A stretch of DNA of 64,000 nucleotides from Bos javanicus (Eukaryota > Chordata > Mammalia > Artiodactyla > Bovidae). The stretch spans positions 36,188,537 through 36,252,536 of the forward strand of contig NC_083868.1 of assembly GCF_032452875.1 (NCBI RefSeq), in the 5' to 3' direction. Below the pieces are notes generated by a model that searched no databases, was not told the DNA's origin, and was given only the letters and a program-made list of their open reading frames with translations. A program made the translations under genes and the position numbers. This document shows, in pieces, positions 11,806 to 23,221 of this stretch (positions are counted from its first letter, which is position 1; every line of letters begins with the position of its first letter).

Positions 11806-12351
11806 TTTCTTTATCTTTCATATAACTCATTTCCTTCTTTCTGTCGTTATTCATTGGAAATGAGTAAAATGAGGCCAGAATTGATACAGTACATTTAGTA
11901 AGGACGTGACAATGCCTCTAGTGTTGACACACCTATATAGCTACCAGAAAATTGATCTCTTGTAAGAGGAAGTGTTGCTGAGAAATTCAGACACCACAGG
12001 CAGAATTTGGGAAAACTTAACTACATTTGTTTGCCTTTCTATCTTTGAAGTGTCAAAATAAGCACAAAACTTTGAAAAAGCTATGGGGCAGTGACACACA
12101 GATAATCTTCAGGAGTTGATGTTATTGCTTATCATTTTGTGGCCTCTGTGGTGAAAAAAGAGACAAGAAATATGGAAGGGGTATTGAGTTGGCCAACCTG
12201 TGGAATTTGTAACAAAAATATAGTTTTAGAGATAGTAGAAATAAGATGTCATGAGAGTTCATGGAAGAAAATAACTTGTGGCTATAATAAACAGGGAAGG
12301 CTTAAAAGCCTGACATTTAAATATGTAAGAGGTTTTCCAAGTTCAGAAAAA
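11806..12351. other. Unique spacer
   Basis: No element named. A 71-codon plus-strand frame at 12139-12354 has no recognisable motif. Confidence 0.4.
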
Positions 12352-12953
12352 TAAGAGTTAACCGTATGATCCAAAAGTTGCACTCCTGGGCATATATCTG
12401 AGAAGACTCTGATTTGGAAAGATACATGCACCCCAGTGTTCATAGCAGCACTATTTATAATAGTCAAGACATGAAAGCAGCCTAAATGTCCATCAACAGG
12501 TGAATGGGTACAGATGTGGTACATATACACAATGGAATGTTACTCGGCCATAAAAATGAATGAAATAATGCCATTTGCAGCAACATGGATGGACCTAGAG
12601 ATTATCATACTAAATGGAGTAAGTCAGATGAAGACAAATACTGTGATATCACTTATATGTGGAATCTAAAATATAATACCATAAAAATTAACTTATTTAT
12701 AGAACAGAAACAGACTTACAGACATAGAAAATAAAATTATGGTTACCAAAGGGGAAAGAGGGTATAAGTTAGCAGTTTGGGACTACCGAATATGAACTAC
12801 TATGTATAAAATAAACAGAAAGTCCTACAGTATAGCACAGGGAACTATATTCAGTATCTTGTAATAGCCATAATTGAATATTTATAAATATCACTTTGCT
12901 GTATTGTAACCTAGAAACTAATAAAATATTGTAAGTCAACTATACTTCAGTTT
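12352..12953 (+). mobile_element. L1 LINE 3' end (ORF2 C-terminus and 3' UTR)
   Basis: Contains the L1 landmarks AGCAGCACTATTTATAATAG, ATGTCCATCAACAGGTGAAT, a GGCCATAAAAATGAATGAAA block and the 3' UTR stretch CAGTATAGCACAGGGAACTA near 12829, ending about 12953 at TCAGTTTTTTAAAT. An intermediate-age artiodactyl or mammalian L1, 5'-truncated near 12352. Confidence 0.9.
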
Positions 12954-13034
12954 TTTAAATGCTCAAAAATGGTGTTTTCAGGAGTGTGTGAATAGAAATA
13001 GGTTTAAGACATTTTGGGTGAATCTAAAAAAACA

Positions 13035-13632
13035 TCAGATCAGATCAGTCACTCAGTCATGTCCGACTCGTTGTGACTCCACGAATCGCAGCACGCCAGG
13101 CCTCCCTGTCTATCACCAACTCCTGGAGTTCACTCAGACTCACGTCCATCGAGTCAGTGATGCCATCCAGCCATCTCATCCTCTGTCGTCCTCTTCTCCT
13201 CCTGCCCCCAACCCCTCCCAGCATCAGAGTCTTTTCCAATGAGTCAACTCTTCGCATGAGGTGGCCAAAGTACTGGAGTTTCAGCTTTAGCATCATTCCT
13301 TCCAAAGAAATCCCAGGGCTGATCTCCTTCAGGATGGACTGGTTGGGTCTCCTTGCAGTCCAAGGGACTCTCAAGACTCTTTTCCAACACTACAGTTCAA
13401 AAGCTTCTTCGGCGCTCAGCCTTCTTCACAGTCCAACTCTCACATCCATACATGACCACAGGAAAAACCATAGCCTTGACTAGACGAACCTTTGTTGGCA
13501 AAGTAATGTCTGTGCTTTTGAATATGCTATCTAGGTTGGTCATAACTTTCCTTCCAAGGAGTAAGCGTCTTTTAATTTCATGGCTGCAGTCACCATCTGT
13601 AGTGATTCTGGAGCCCAGGAAAAAAAAAAACA
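13035..13632 (-). mobile_element. BovB LINE 3' end
   Basis: Left end shows the (CAGAT)n complement of the BovB tail. Minus-strand translation at 13397-13648 gives the BovB thumb/C-terminal region (MVFPVVMYGCESWTVKKAER). 5'-truncated near 13632 in an A-rich stretch. Low divergence from the family pattern makes it one of the younger copies here. Confidence 0.93.
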
Positions 13633-13750
13633 AAACATGAGCTGACACAAAAGTTTAAGAATTTAGTTCTTTAAAAATGATTAACCTAGTATATTCCCAA
13701 AGCAACAAAAACCTAGGGTAGGATCAGAAGATACACTGCAAAAGTAGCTT

Positions 13751-13972
13751 TTGGGCATGCTAAGTCGCTTCAGTCTTGTCTGACTTTTTGCGGCCCCATG
13801 GACTATAGCCTGCCAGGCTCCTCTGTCCATGGGATTTCCCGAGCAAAAATACTGGAGTGGGTTGCCATTTCCTTCTCAAGGGTATCTTCTTGAACCAGGG
13901 ATCAGGTCTGTGTCTCTTATGTCTCCTGCACTGGCAGGCAGGTTCCTTACCACTAATGCCACTAGGAAGGCC
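13751..13972 (-). mobile_element. Bov-tA SINE
   Basis: Minus-strand copy flanked by a 14-bp duplication TGCAAAAGTAGCTT (13737-13750) and TGCAAAAGTAACTT (13973-13986), one mismatch. The right copy of the duplication abuts another Bov-tA. Confidence 0.95.
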
Positions 13973-13986
13973 TGCAAAAGTAACTT

Positions 13987-14191
13987 GTGCTGTGCTATGC
14001 TTAGTTGCTCAACAGTGTCCAACTCTTTGAGACCCCATGGACTGTAACTCGCTGGCCTCCTCTGGAGGATTCTCCAGACTGGAATGAGTTGCCATGCCCT
14101 CCTTCAGGGGATCTTCCCAACCCAGGGATCGAACTGGGATCCCCTGCACTGCAGGTGGATTCTTTACCAGCTAAGCTACCAGGGAAGCCCC
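13987..14191 (-). mobile_element. Bov-tA SINE
   Basis: Second minus-strand Bov-tA immediately after the previous one. Its B-box complement GGGATCGAACTGGGATCCCC is well kept near 14126. A small deletion lies in the Bov-A body (GCCTCCTCTGGAGG). Confidence 0.93.
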
Positions 14192-14559
14192 TGGTACCAT
14201 ATTAAAAAGCACTATGAGCTGTCTTTTATTTCCTATATAATTAACATATTTGAAGATGCAAACACTATATTAGCTACTTTATGTTTCTATTAATTCTCAA
14301 ATCAATACTACTAATAAAGCATCATCTCATACTATAGAAGAGGAAACTCCTGCCCAATTATACATGGATGATCTGAGGTTATATAGCTTATTACCAGAGA
14401 GACACTGAAAGCTTTTGTTTAAGGAGGTAACATGGTAGGACATGTACATTCCTACTGTTCTTTAATGTTTGTTGATTAAAATTCTTAACTTACTGCACAC
14501 TAAAGGTGTTAGTACAATTAGAAACTATTGATTGCTACAGATGCAGAATTGTCCTTCAG
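14192..14559. other. Unique AT-rich spacer
   Basis: Nothing recognised. A degenerate SINE-like phrase near 14325-14400 (ACTATAGAAGAGGAAACTCC) could be a MIR remnant but is too short to call. Confidence 0.4.
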
Positions 14560-14757
14560 GGGCTTCCCTGGTAGCTCAGCTGATAAAGAATCTGCCTGCC
14601 AGTGTAGGAGACACTGGTTCCATCCCTGGGTCAGGAAGATTCCCTGGAGAAGTAAGTGGAAATCCACTCCATTATTCTTGCTGGGAAATCTCATGGGCTG
14701 AGGACCCTGGTGGACTTCAGTCCATAGAGTTGCAAAGATTCAGACACGACTAAGTAC
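14560..14757 (+). mobile_element. Bov-tA SINE
   Basis: Plus-strand copy starting GGGGCTTCCCTGGTAGCTCA; B box altered to GGTTCCATCCCT. Ends near GACACGACTAAGTACACATG. Confidence 0.93.
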
Positions 14758-14884
14758 ACATGCAAGGCCAGGCATCTAGGTAATTATTTCAGGCTTTTAA
14801 TCCAAGTCTTCACTGAAGCAGAAGTTAACCCATCTACTCTATGCAGTGCATGAATTTTTATTAACCTTCTGTGCAGTCAGAAAT

Positions 14885-15092
14885 CCGTGTATCACTTATA
14901 GTCAGTTTTCCACAATCAAGATTCCTTTGTATCCCTGATTCCTTTGTATCCACTGTCCTGCATTTGCAGATTCAACAAAATGTGGATTGTGTGGTATTGT
15001 AATTCAAATTCAATATTTACTATTGAAAACAATCCATGTATAAGTGGACTTGTATAATTCAAACTGGTGTTGTTCAAGGGTCAACTGTAATA
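14885..15092. mobile_element. Tigger-like DNA transposon remnant
   Basis: The right part contains TGTATAAGTGGACTTGTATA and then the terminal phrase GTTGTTCAAGGGTCAACTGT, a well-known end of Tigger-class (TcMar) elements in mammals. The left part has a CTGATTCCTTTGTATCCACT phrase repeated in part. Assignment to subfamily is not possible by eye. Confidence 0.5.
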
Positions 15093-16475
15093 TATAATGT
15101 ATCGTTATAGACAAATAGTCGATAAAGAAGCATCTTTGATAGTGATAATGATTTTCTGAATGGTTATAAACAGGATTGGAAACAATAAAAACCTGACAAT
15201 TTTTAAAAGTCAGATAGAAGTCCTTACCAGCCCCCTTGCAAAATTGCTGCAGAGAATGGTATGCATTTTAGCTAGCTAACATTATGACTTCTTGCAACTG
15301 TACCAGTTGGGAGTGCTACACTTGTTGAATTGCTTAGAGCTCGGACCTTTTATTATTGTTCTGTACATGAGCTAAGCAGTGCTTTTTGGCATTCTGCAGA
15401 CTGTTCAGTTTTACAAATGAGATGCATTGCTGGAATGTACTTTGGCCTCTACTTCCAACAATTTTTCAGATGCCTGTACTCCAAGTGAAATAAAAGAAGT
15501 TTAAATTTTAAAAGTTAAAGACAAATGGTAAGATTACCACAGTGTTTAAATATGTGTCAAAATGTTCATCATTCATGGTTTTGCAGATGCCACGTTGGTA
15601 GTATTGCTCATGTTACTGATGAAGCCATGCTATATAAAGAATAGTTCTGTCAAATTCAGGAGAGCTAGTAGAAAGATATGTCTTGTCAGAAATGAAATTG
15701 ACAAGTAGAAATTCTGTGGCAGCTGTCTTATAACCTTCAGAAATGGCACTCTCCTTTTGTAGGATCTCAACGAGACACCCTTATTAAAAAAGAAAATGAG
15801 TTCTTGTGATTTATTCTTGGTTGCTCTCCTGAAGAATTATATAGATGCAATATAGCTGGGAATTTTGTACATATTTGTCTGCTTCGTGGTCAAAGAGCTC
15901 TCAACAGGGAGACCTTGCTAAGATATAAAACAACCCTCTGAGTGAATCAGAGAATCTGTAAAGAACTGAACTAAACATATACATACATGACAAAACTCTC
16001 CAGATTTTTTTCTCAGTATTGACAGTATTGATACTAACTGTCAGAAAGACCAGAGAGTTTCTGATAGGAAATTTAAAAATAATCCTTGTACAAAGCGATA
16101 GGACTGTGGAAAGGTGACAGTGAAGAGTCAAACCCACAGTTCAGCATAGGAAGGTGGCATTTTCCTAAGTTTCAAGGGGAAATCTAGCTGATGCTGTATT
16201 TGAGCCATCCTGCCAGTACCACTCCATGAACAGTCTTCAGGGGAATCTAGAAGCCAAAAGACCTGGGGAGCAGGAGGAACAGTGGAAGAGGGTGATGGGG
16301 ACCTAAATATCATCCCAGGCCTCCGCTTGATCCATAGGAGACCTGCAGTCCTGTCATGGCCAATAATGGACTTGTAGGTTCTTCCACTGCATGCCTCTTT
16401 CAGTCCCCCATTCCCTACTCGTCTATCCCTGTCTCTCTCTTGTGGTGGTGTTCCTCGTTTATGTAACCTACAGAC
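15093..16475. other. Unique DNA, GC-richer toward 16100-16475
   Basis: No repeat recognised. 15230-15480 has a balanced composition resembling conserved noncoding DNA. A minus-strand 121-codon frame at 16128-16493 begins inside the neighbouring BovB tail, so it is not a gene as drawn. Confidence 0.45.
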
Positions 16476-16487
16476 ATACCATCTACA

Positions 16488-17546
16488 GTTCATTTCAGTT
16501 CATTCGCTCAGTCATGTCTGACTCTTTGCAACCCCATGAACCACAGCACGCCAGACCTCCCTGTCCATCACCAACTCCCAGAGTTTACCCAAACTTATGT
16601 CCATTGAGTTGGTGATGCCATCTAACCATCTTATCCTCTGTCATACCCTTTTCCTCCTGCCTTCAATCTTTCCCAACATCAGGGTCTTTTCAAATGCGTC
16701 AGCTCTTTGCATTAGGTGGCCAAAAGTACTGGAGTTTCAGTTTTAACATCAGTCCTTCCAATGAACACCCAGGACTGATCTCCTTTAGGATGGACTGGTT
16801 GGATCTCCTTGCAATCCAAGGGACTCTCAAGAGTCTTCTCCAATACCACAGGTCAAAAGCATCAATTCTTCTGCGCTCAGCTTTCTTTATAGTCCAACTC
16901 TCACATCCATACATGACTACTGGAAAAACCATAGCCTTGACTAGACAGAACTTTGTTGACAAAGTAATGTCTCTGCTTTTTAATATGCTGTCTAGGTTGG
17001 TCATAACTTTCCTTCCAAGGAGTAAGCGTCTTTTAATTTCATGGCTGTGATCACCATCTGCAGTGATTTTCAAGCCCAGAAAAATAAAGTCAGCCACTGT
17101 TCCCACTGTTTCCCCATATATTTGCCATGAAGTCATGGGAGCGGATGCCATGATCTTACTTTTCGTAATGTTGAGCTTTAAGCCAACTTTTTCACTCTCC
17201 TCTTTCACTTTCATCAGGAGGCTCTTTAGTTCTTTTTCGCTTTCTGCCATAAGGGTGGTGTCATCTGCATATCTGAGGTTATTGATTTTTCTCTCGGCAA
17301 TCTTGATTCTGGCTTGTGCTTCCTCCAGCCCAGCGTTTCTCATGATGTACTCTGCATTTAAGTTAAATAAGCTGGGTGACAATATATAGCCTTGACGTAC
17401 TCCTTTTCCTATTTGGAACCAGTCTGTTATTCCATGTCTGGTTTTAACCGTTGCTTCCTGACCTGCATACAGGTTTTTCAAGAGACAGGTCAGGTGGTCT
17501 GGTATTCCCATCTCTTTCAGAATTTTCCAGTTTATTGTGATCCACA
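16488..17546 (-). mobile_element. BovB LINE, 5'-truncated, with long open RT frame
   Basis: Bounded by a 12-bp perfect target duplication ATACCATCTACA at 16476-16487 and 17547-17558. A minus-strand frame stays open for 284 codons (17553 to 16699; the first codons lie in the flank) and covers the RT palm: GVRQGYILSPSLFNL, then RYADDTTLMAE with the two catalytic aspartates, then the thumb with MYGCESWTIKKAERRRIDAF. The endonuclease and RT fingers are missing. Non-autonomous, but recent enough to keep its frame. Confidence 0.95.
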
Positions 17547-17704
17547 ATACCATCTACAAGGCAAACTTATAGCCTATATGAAAGAAGCCTGGATAAGGAA
17601 GCATTTATTCTCAGGGCTGTGCAAGCACCCCTTTGAATTTTGCACACTGGGAACATCACTTGACTTACCCTAGACACAGGTGTGAGGGGCGAGTATAATG
17701 GAGT

Positions 17705-18357
17705 GTCTTAGTCAATTTGGACTGCTGTAATAAAATACCATGGACAGGCTGTGAGAAATTTTTATCTCAGAGTTCTGGAGGCTGGGAGGTCTGAGATCAA
17801 AATGCTGATGAATCCAGTGTCTGGTGAGAACCACTTCTGTGTCCATAAATGACCATCTCCTAGTTTTGTGTCCTCACAGGGTGGAAAGGGGGAGGGATCT
17901 CTTTGGGGCCTCTTTTATAAAGGCAGTAATCCCATTCATGAAGGAACTTCCCCCAAACCCCACTTCCAAGTACCATCACACAGGGGCTGAAAGTAAAAGT
18001 CGTTCAGTCGTGTCTAACTCTTTGCAACCCCACGGGCTATACAGTCCATGAAATTCTCCAGGCCAGAATACTGGTGTGGGTAGCCTTTCCCTTCTGCAGG
18101 GGATCTTCCCTGGATTGAACCCAGATCTCCCGCATTGCAGGTGGATTCTTTACCAGCTGAGCCACAAGGGTAGCCCAAGAATATTGGAGTGGGTAGCCTA
18201 TGCCTTCTCCAGGGGATCTTCCCGACCCAGGAATCTAACCAGGGTCTCTTGCATTTGCAGGCAGCTTCTTTACCAACTGAGCTATGAGGGAAGCCCAAGG
18301 GGCTAGGTTTCAACAATATGAACTAGGAGGGGACATAAAAATTTAGTCTGTAGCACA
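17705..18357 (-). mobile_element. MaLR-type LTR (MST/MLT1-like), split by a Bov-tA
   Basis: Left part begins GTGTCTTAGTCAATTTGGAC and TGCTGTAATAAAATACCATG, continues through TTCTGGAGGCTGGGAGGTCT, and the part right of the SINE reads TTTCAACAATATGAACTAGG before TAGTCTGTAGCA. Together they are the complement of an ERVL-MaLR LTR. It is a solo LTR as far as can be seen; no internal region lies next to it. Confidence 0.8.
17989..18297 (-). mobile_element. Bov-tA SINE, extended form, inside a MaLR LTR
   Basis: Third copy of the composite with the junction AGCCCAAGAATATTGGAGTG near 18172. Flanked by AGGGGCT at 17982-17988 and 18298-18304. Confidence 0.93.
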
Positions 18358-18539
18358 GAGTAACTTTGGGATCTTCTCTGTAAGCTCTATAGAAATTTGT
18401 CTAGCTTCAAAAACCAGAACCTTGTTGGTAAATTTATAAACTTACTATTGGGTTCTTATTGCCTTCTGTCTTTAGCTTAGGCCTGAAATTCCAAGAAACA
18501 GAAAAAAACATCCTTCAACATTCTCTTACGTGTAGAACA

Positions 18540-18975
18540 ACAAAGAGAATTTTCTTCCAATTTTTTGCTGTTATAAACAGTTCAGTAAATTGTCTCATGT
18601 GTATACTATATTACTTCATTTAAATTATTTCTTTGCGATAAATACCCAGCAGTAGGGTTGCTGAAGTGTGCTCAGTCATGTTTGACCCCGCGACCCCATG
18701 GACTGTAGCCTGCCATGCTCCTATGTCTATGGGATTTTCCAGGCAAGAATACTGGAGTGGATTGCCATATTCTACTCCAAGGATCTTCTTGACCCAGGGA
18801 TCAGACCTGTGTCGCCAATTACCAGTGTGCCACCTGGGAAACCCCAAAAGGATTGCTAGTCAAGGGATATGAACATTTGGGGTATACGCTGCTTATTGCC
18901 AAGGTTTTTTTATCAGTTGTCACTAAAACTGTATGGTTATGTTCATTTACTCACGAACTGATGCATAGAAAAAAG
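18540..18975 (-). mobile_element. Old L1 LINE fragment, split by a Bov-tA
   Basis: 18540-18662 (TTTTTTGCTGTTATAAACAG, then AAATACCCAGCAGTAGGGTT) and 18849-18975 (TGCTAGTCAAGGGATATGAA) read as the complement of an L1 near the ORF2 end/3' UTR, in the usual order. Heavily diverged. Confidence 0.6.
18663..18848 (-). mobile_element. Bov-tA SINE inside L1
   Basis: Minus-strand copy with a shortened tRNA head. Flanked by AGGGTTGCT (18654-18662) and AGGATTGCT (18849-18857), one mismatch. Confidence 0.9.
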
Positions 18976-19190
18976 AAAGTGAAAGTGAAGTTGCTCAGTC
19001 GTGTCCGACTCTTTGTGACCCCATGGACTGTAGCCTACCAGGCTCCTCCATCCATGGGATTTTCCAGGCAAGAGTACTGGAGTGGAGTGTCATTTCCTTG
19101 TCCAGAGGATCTTCCCGACTCAGGAATGGAACCTGGGTTTCCTGCATTGTAGGCAGATGCTTTACTGTCTGAGCCACCAGGGAAGTCAAG
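18976..19190 (-). mobile_element. Bov-tA SINE
   Basis: Minus-strand, near full length, starting with a GAAAGTGAAAGTGAAG tail and ending in GAGCCACCAGGGAAGTCAAG. The B-box complement is altered (GGAATGGAACCTGGG). Confidence 0.93.
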
Positions 19191-22100
19191 TATTCTAAAT
19201 GCTGATACAATTGGCATAAGATTTTTTTTTCACCCTTGAATATTTTTATGTATCAGTGTCAATTATTTTTATCTTTTGGCTCATCATTATAGGGTAGTTT
19301 TATTTTTTATCTAGTTTGCGTGTATGCATCTTCTAAATTTATGAAATGATAAGAGAAGTTTAGAAAATTACCTCATGTTAATTAGACTCTCCTTTATTAA
19401 TTTTTCTTTTGCTTTTTTTTTTCTTGGCATTATCATTATAATGCTGTTCCTTTTAAAAATGTCTTATGCTCTGTTATATTCACGCTGGGATTTGGTAAGT
19501 TGCATAAAGAAATAAAATTGGGAGATATGAATTATTTATTAACAAAAAAACTTTATAATTGACCAGTATCTCTATCATGCCAACATATAAGATTTTACAC
19601 TTTTAATGTATATAGGATAGTAAAAGATAATTAGCTAATATGAAGCAAAGTATTTTATACTTTATAAATTCCCCCAAATGACTCAATATCAATTAATATT
19701 TCAACCAAAGTTCATGCTTACTGTTGACATACTATAGATGTTATTAGAATAAGGAAAAAAGTATTGAATGTGAACAGTTTAACTCAAATGTATTGACCTT
19801 CTTTTCGAGGATATTGCTGACATATAATTTTTTTTCACTTTAATATTTTACTTTTTTACATTTTATGTGCATGTTTGAGTTTCTTTTTGAGCAGTAGAAA
19901 TATTTTAATCCAACTTTGAAAAGTAGTAATAAGGAGTAAGTTTAAATCCTAAATCCTTAAAGCAAAAGAAATAGACAAATGAAGATCTTAGTAACACTGG
20001 TTTCCTAGAATTATGAACTATTTTAACATGATGTATGCTCATATGCAGAGAATGGAATGTGTTGTATACTACCATCCCCCAAATATTCAGAAATATGCAA
20101 AACAGTGGCCACATATCATCAAAGATGCAATTAGATATTTGGAAATGTACTAATATGTGTTTTTAGAATCATTACTTAATAGCACTTCATGAAATGATCA
20201 TATTTTTACATTCTTTAAATTCAGAAGGTAAATGTTAAGTAATAAACTTGGGAGTTACTAGTGGTACACTTGGCTAAAATCAATCTCATAAATTCATTTT
20301 TCATATTACTAATTTTCTGTCTTAAAGGGAGAGAAATGAGCCTAAAACTAAGTGACTAAGATTTTCATATTTAACCCCAGCAGTAGTATGTATTACCCTA
20401 ATTATGTTTTGTATTTGAATATCAACAGGGACATGAAATTTTAATTTTATCTTAAACAATACTAAATAAAAAGTCAGTGTTGGCTTTCCCTTAAACATTT
20501 CAAATAAACCAATTATTTTTCAACTGAAGGTAGTGTCCACTAATTTCCTAACTAACTGATTTAGACAAGGAACAATAGGACTGCCAATGAATATACCACG
20601 CCTTCAGTAATATTTGGCATTTTGTACCAGTGGTGCTTTATTCAACATTTTATTCTTCCTAAAGATACTAAGTAATGAATGATATATGCTTTTGGTGCAT
20701 AGAGAGTGTTTAAAATCTATAAAAAACATTAATTGGATTATTAGATCCACATGTTTTCTGCATGGTGTTATTTTCTTAAAAGTCATCATAAAGAATTACA
20801 AGAACTCATAATGAGTTACATTTATATAATATTTATATTTTTCAAAGTACTTTCAAGCATATTATCTCTTTTGATCCTCTTATCAACACTATGAAATAGA
20901 TAAAACCAATAGTGTGGGTTCCTTTTTTTTTCATAAGAAATTGACCCCAGCCAGCAATCCTATAATGTTCTACTCTTAATTCCACAAAGCATAGGATGCC
21001 ATTTAGCGTACTTTAAATGTTAGCAACTTGATGTCCCACACCTGCTAGAAATAATCTTCCTGTAAAGCTCAAATCCCAAAGTATTCGTGATTGCCTTTGA
21101 ATTATTGATAACACTCGTCTTCTTCCCCTGTGTAGAGTAAATAATCATCAGGAGCAGCTCAATGAAACCACTGTCCCAAGTGTCAGAGTTAAATTACTTC
21201 CAATTCTCTAATTGGTTCTCTAATCAAATGCCTGGTAGATTGATAAATGTTAACTACAAAAATAACTTGCCAAGTATCTCCATTTAGTATGCACTTTATA
21301 ACTCACCTATTACAATTTATGTGTTCACATACCCACACAGCTTTTTATTTTCTTTGACTTCTAAATCTGATGTTTCATTAAAAAGTGGTTATTGGTAGGG
21401 GAGAGGAAGAAGGGACTATGGCTGTATCAATACTTCAGAGCCAGGTTTTCTAGTGGCTGGAAAGATTTCAGAAGAATAGAAGAGAAATAACGTTTCATTC
21501 TTTTTTTTTTTTTTTTAAGGAGGGGCTAAGAAGAGAGAGTGAGATTAAATTGACTGTGATCCTTACTTCTCACAAGAGTAGGAATGTAAGGAGGCAGAGT
21601 CGTGATAAAAACCAGTACTATAATTCTATCTATCACAATACAATGACTCATATTTAAATGATGAAGAAAAAGAAGTTGAGAACTGGGAAGAAAATGGGGA
21701 AAAAATGTGGTAAATCAAGGAACTAAAGCAGAAGTCACATGGGGAAGGGGGTCGGGGATGAAACTCACTATGAGCCCTGTTTCCAGGAAAGCCCAGCACC
21801 ACTGATTAATTGGTTCGCTTACGGTAAGGAGTGTTTAAAGGAAGGACAGGCCCAAGAACCTACTGGAAGAAGATAGGGTAGGAACTTAGAAAGTTGCTAA
21901 GGGAACAGTTGAAGGAGTGAACATGAATTAAGGATAAAAGTGAATTAAGAGAAATATTTATGGAAAATTAAAAACAAACCAAATATCATAAGAAAACAAC
22001 GGAATTTTAGATTTAACAGATAATAATCATTTGACAAATCCAGTTTTTCTTTTTTATTATTTGGAGAAACAATAATTATCCCTGATGGAATAACAAATTG

Positions 22101-22344
22101 GTTTTAGCTCTTATCTCACAAGGTGTCTGAGGCTATTTGAAGTATATTGTTTTATTTTATTTATTAATTTTTGGGTTTTCTTTATTGACTCTCCCCCTAC
22201 TGCCTACACCCGCCACCCCCATCCACGATTCTGGTCAGTCATTCTGAAAGCCATGTTCTCCAGATTGCAAGTGCCTTTACTCCACACGCCCATTTGTTGT
22301 CTTTGGACTTTGTTGCCATCTATACAGAGATATTTTTATTCCCA
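19191..22344. other. Long unique AT-rich stretch
   Basis: About 3.1 kb without Bov elements, the second-longest such gap in the window. No coding region is supported (69- and 61-codon minus-strand frames at 19905-20114 and 20604-20789 have no motif). It includes a T16 run at 21501-21516 and a candidate conserved block at about 20970-21260 with repeated TAAT/ATTA motifs. Confidence 0.5.
20820..20935 (+). mobile_element. Possible MIR-family SINE remnant
   Basis: The phrase TCAAAGTACTTTCAAGCATA followed by TATTATCTCTTTTGATCCTC and CACTATGAAATAGATAAAAC follows the central part of MIR-related SINEs. No good ends; tentative. Confidence 0.45.
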
Positions 22345-22451
22345 CTTGGAGTTGGTCATGGACAGGGGGGCCTGGCATGCTGTGGTTCATGGGGTCACAA
22401 AGAGTCGGACACGACTGAGCCACAGAACTGAACTGAACTGAACTGAACTGT
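22345..22451 (+). mobile_element. BovB 3'-terminal fragment
   Basis: Only the last ~105 bases of BovB, from GGAGTTGGTCATGGACAGG to the tail (GAACT)n at 22428-22451. One of the shortest BovB insertions here. Confidence 0.88.
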
Positions 22452-22719
22452 ATGGATTCAGAATGTATCCTTTTCCTTTCTAGCTTCTGAGCTTTGTGTG
22501 TCTGCTTCTGAAAGACCTGCTCCTTTCAGTTAAGTGTTAAAGTGTTACTTTTATCATAGCTGCTGCTTGTGTTGCTCAGGCTGCTTACTGCCCAGTGTGA
22601 GGGCTCAGTTCATAGCTACCCATGCAGCGCACCACTTGTGCGGCCAACAGACATGCCTCTGATTCTAAGTGTTAAAAAGAAATCAAACTATATAATAAAT
22701 AGTGATCTTGGGAAAGTGG
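22452..22719. other. Unique spacer
   Basis: Moderately GC-rich compared with neighbours; nothing recognised. Confidence 0.35.
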
Positions 22720-22890
22720 TGGATTAGGAGTTATAAGTTCCTTGTTCAGGTCATATATGTGCTAGCTAATAGCCAGATGACATCATTCAAATTAGTCTCT
22801 TTGAGTCCCAGTGTGCTTATTAGCATAGTGGTGATAAATAATATTTACCTTCCAGGCTTATACAGTCCTCTGGGTTAATCAAACAATGTT
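22720..22890 (-). mobile_element. MIR SINE
   Basis: Complement of MIR: AGCCAGATGACATCATTCAA, CTCTTTGAGTCCCAGTGTGC, GTGGTGATAAATAATATTTA, in the order expected for a minus-strand MIR. Confidence 0.6.
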
Positions 22891-23002
22891 TTATAAAATT
22901 TCAGGGTTTTTTTCTTTTTTAAATTATGAAAGTATGATAACACAGTTGCAGGAGACTTGGAACATACAGACAAAGTTATAGTTCCACTATATATTACAGT
23001 GC

Positions 23003-23221
23003 GCTTCCCTGGTAAAGGGGAGTTGGTAAAGGATATGCCTGCAATGCAGGAAACTGCCTGTAGTACACCTGGGTTTGATCCCTGGATCGGGAAGATCTGG
23101 AGGAGGCATGGCAACCCACTTCAGTATTCTTGCCCAGGAAATCCCATGGACAGAGGAGCCTGGAGGGAAACAGTCCATGGGGTCGCAAAAGTCAGACATG
23201 ACTTAGTGACTAAATCACCAC
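23003..23221 (+). mobile_element. Bov-tA SINE
   Basis: Plus-strand copy with GGGTTTGATCCCTGG B-box region near 23072 and a 14-base insertion in the head (GAAACTGCCTGTAGTACACC). Imperfect flanking repeats (CTATATATTACA / CGTATATTGCAA) suggest an older insertion. Confidence 0.92.

Noticed and set aside
16128..16493. 121-codon minus-strand open frame, arginine- and proline-rich
   Set aside because: Its start codon lies at the BovB insertion junction, no domain is recognisable, and the undisturbed locus would not contain that start.
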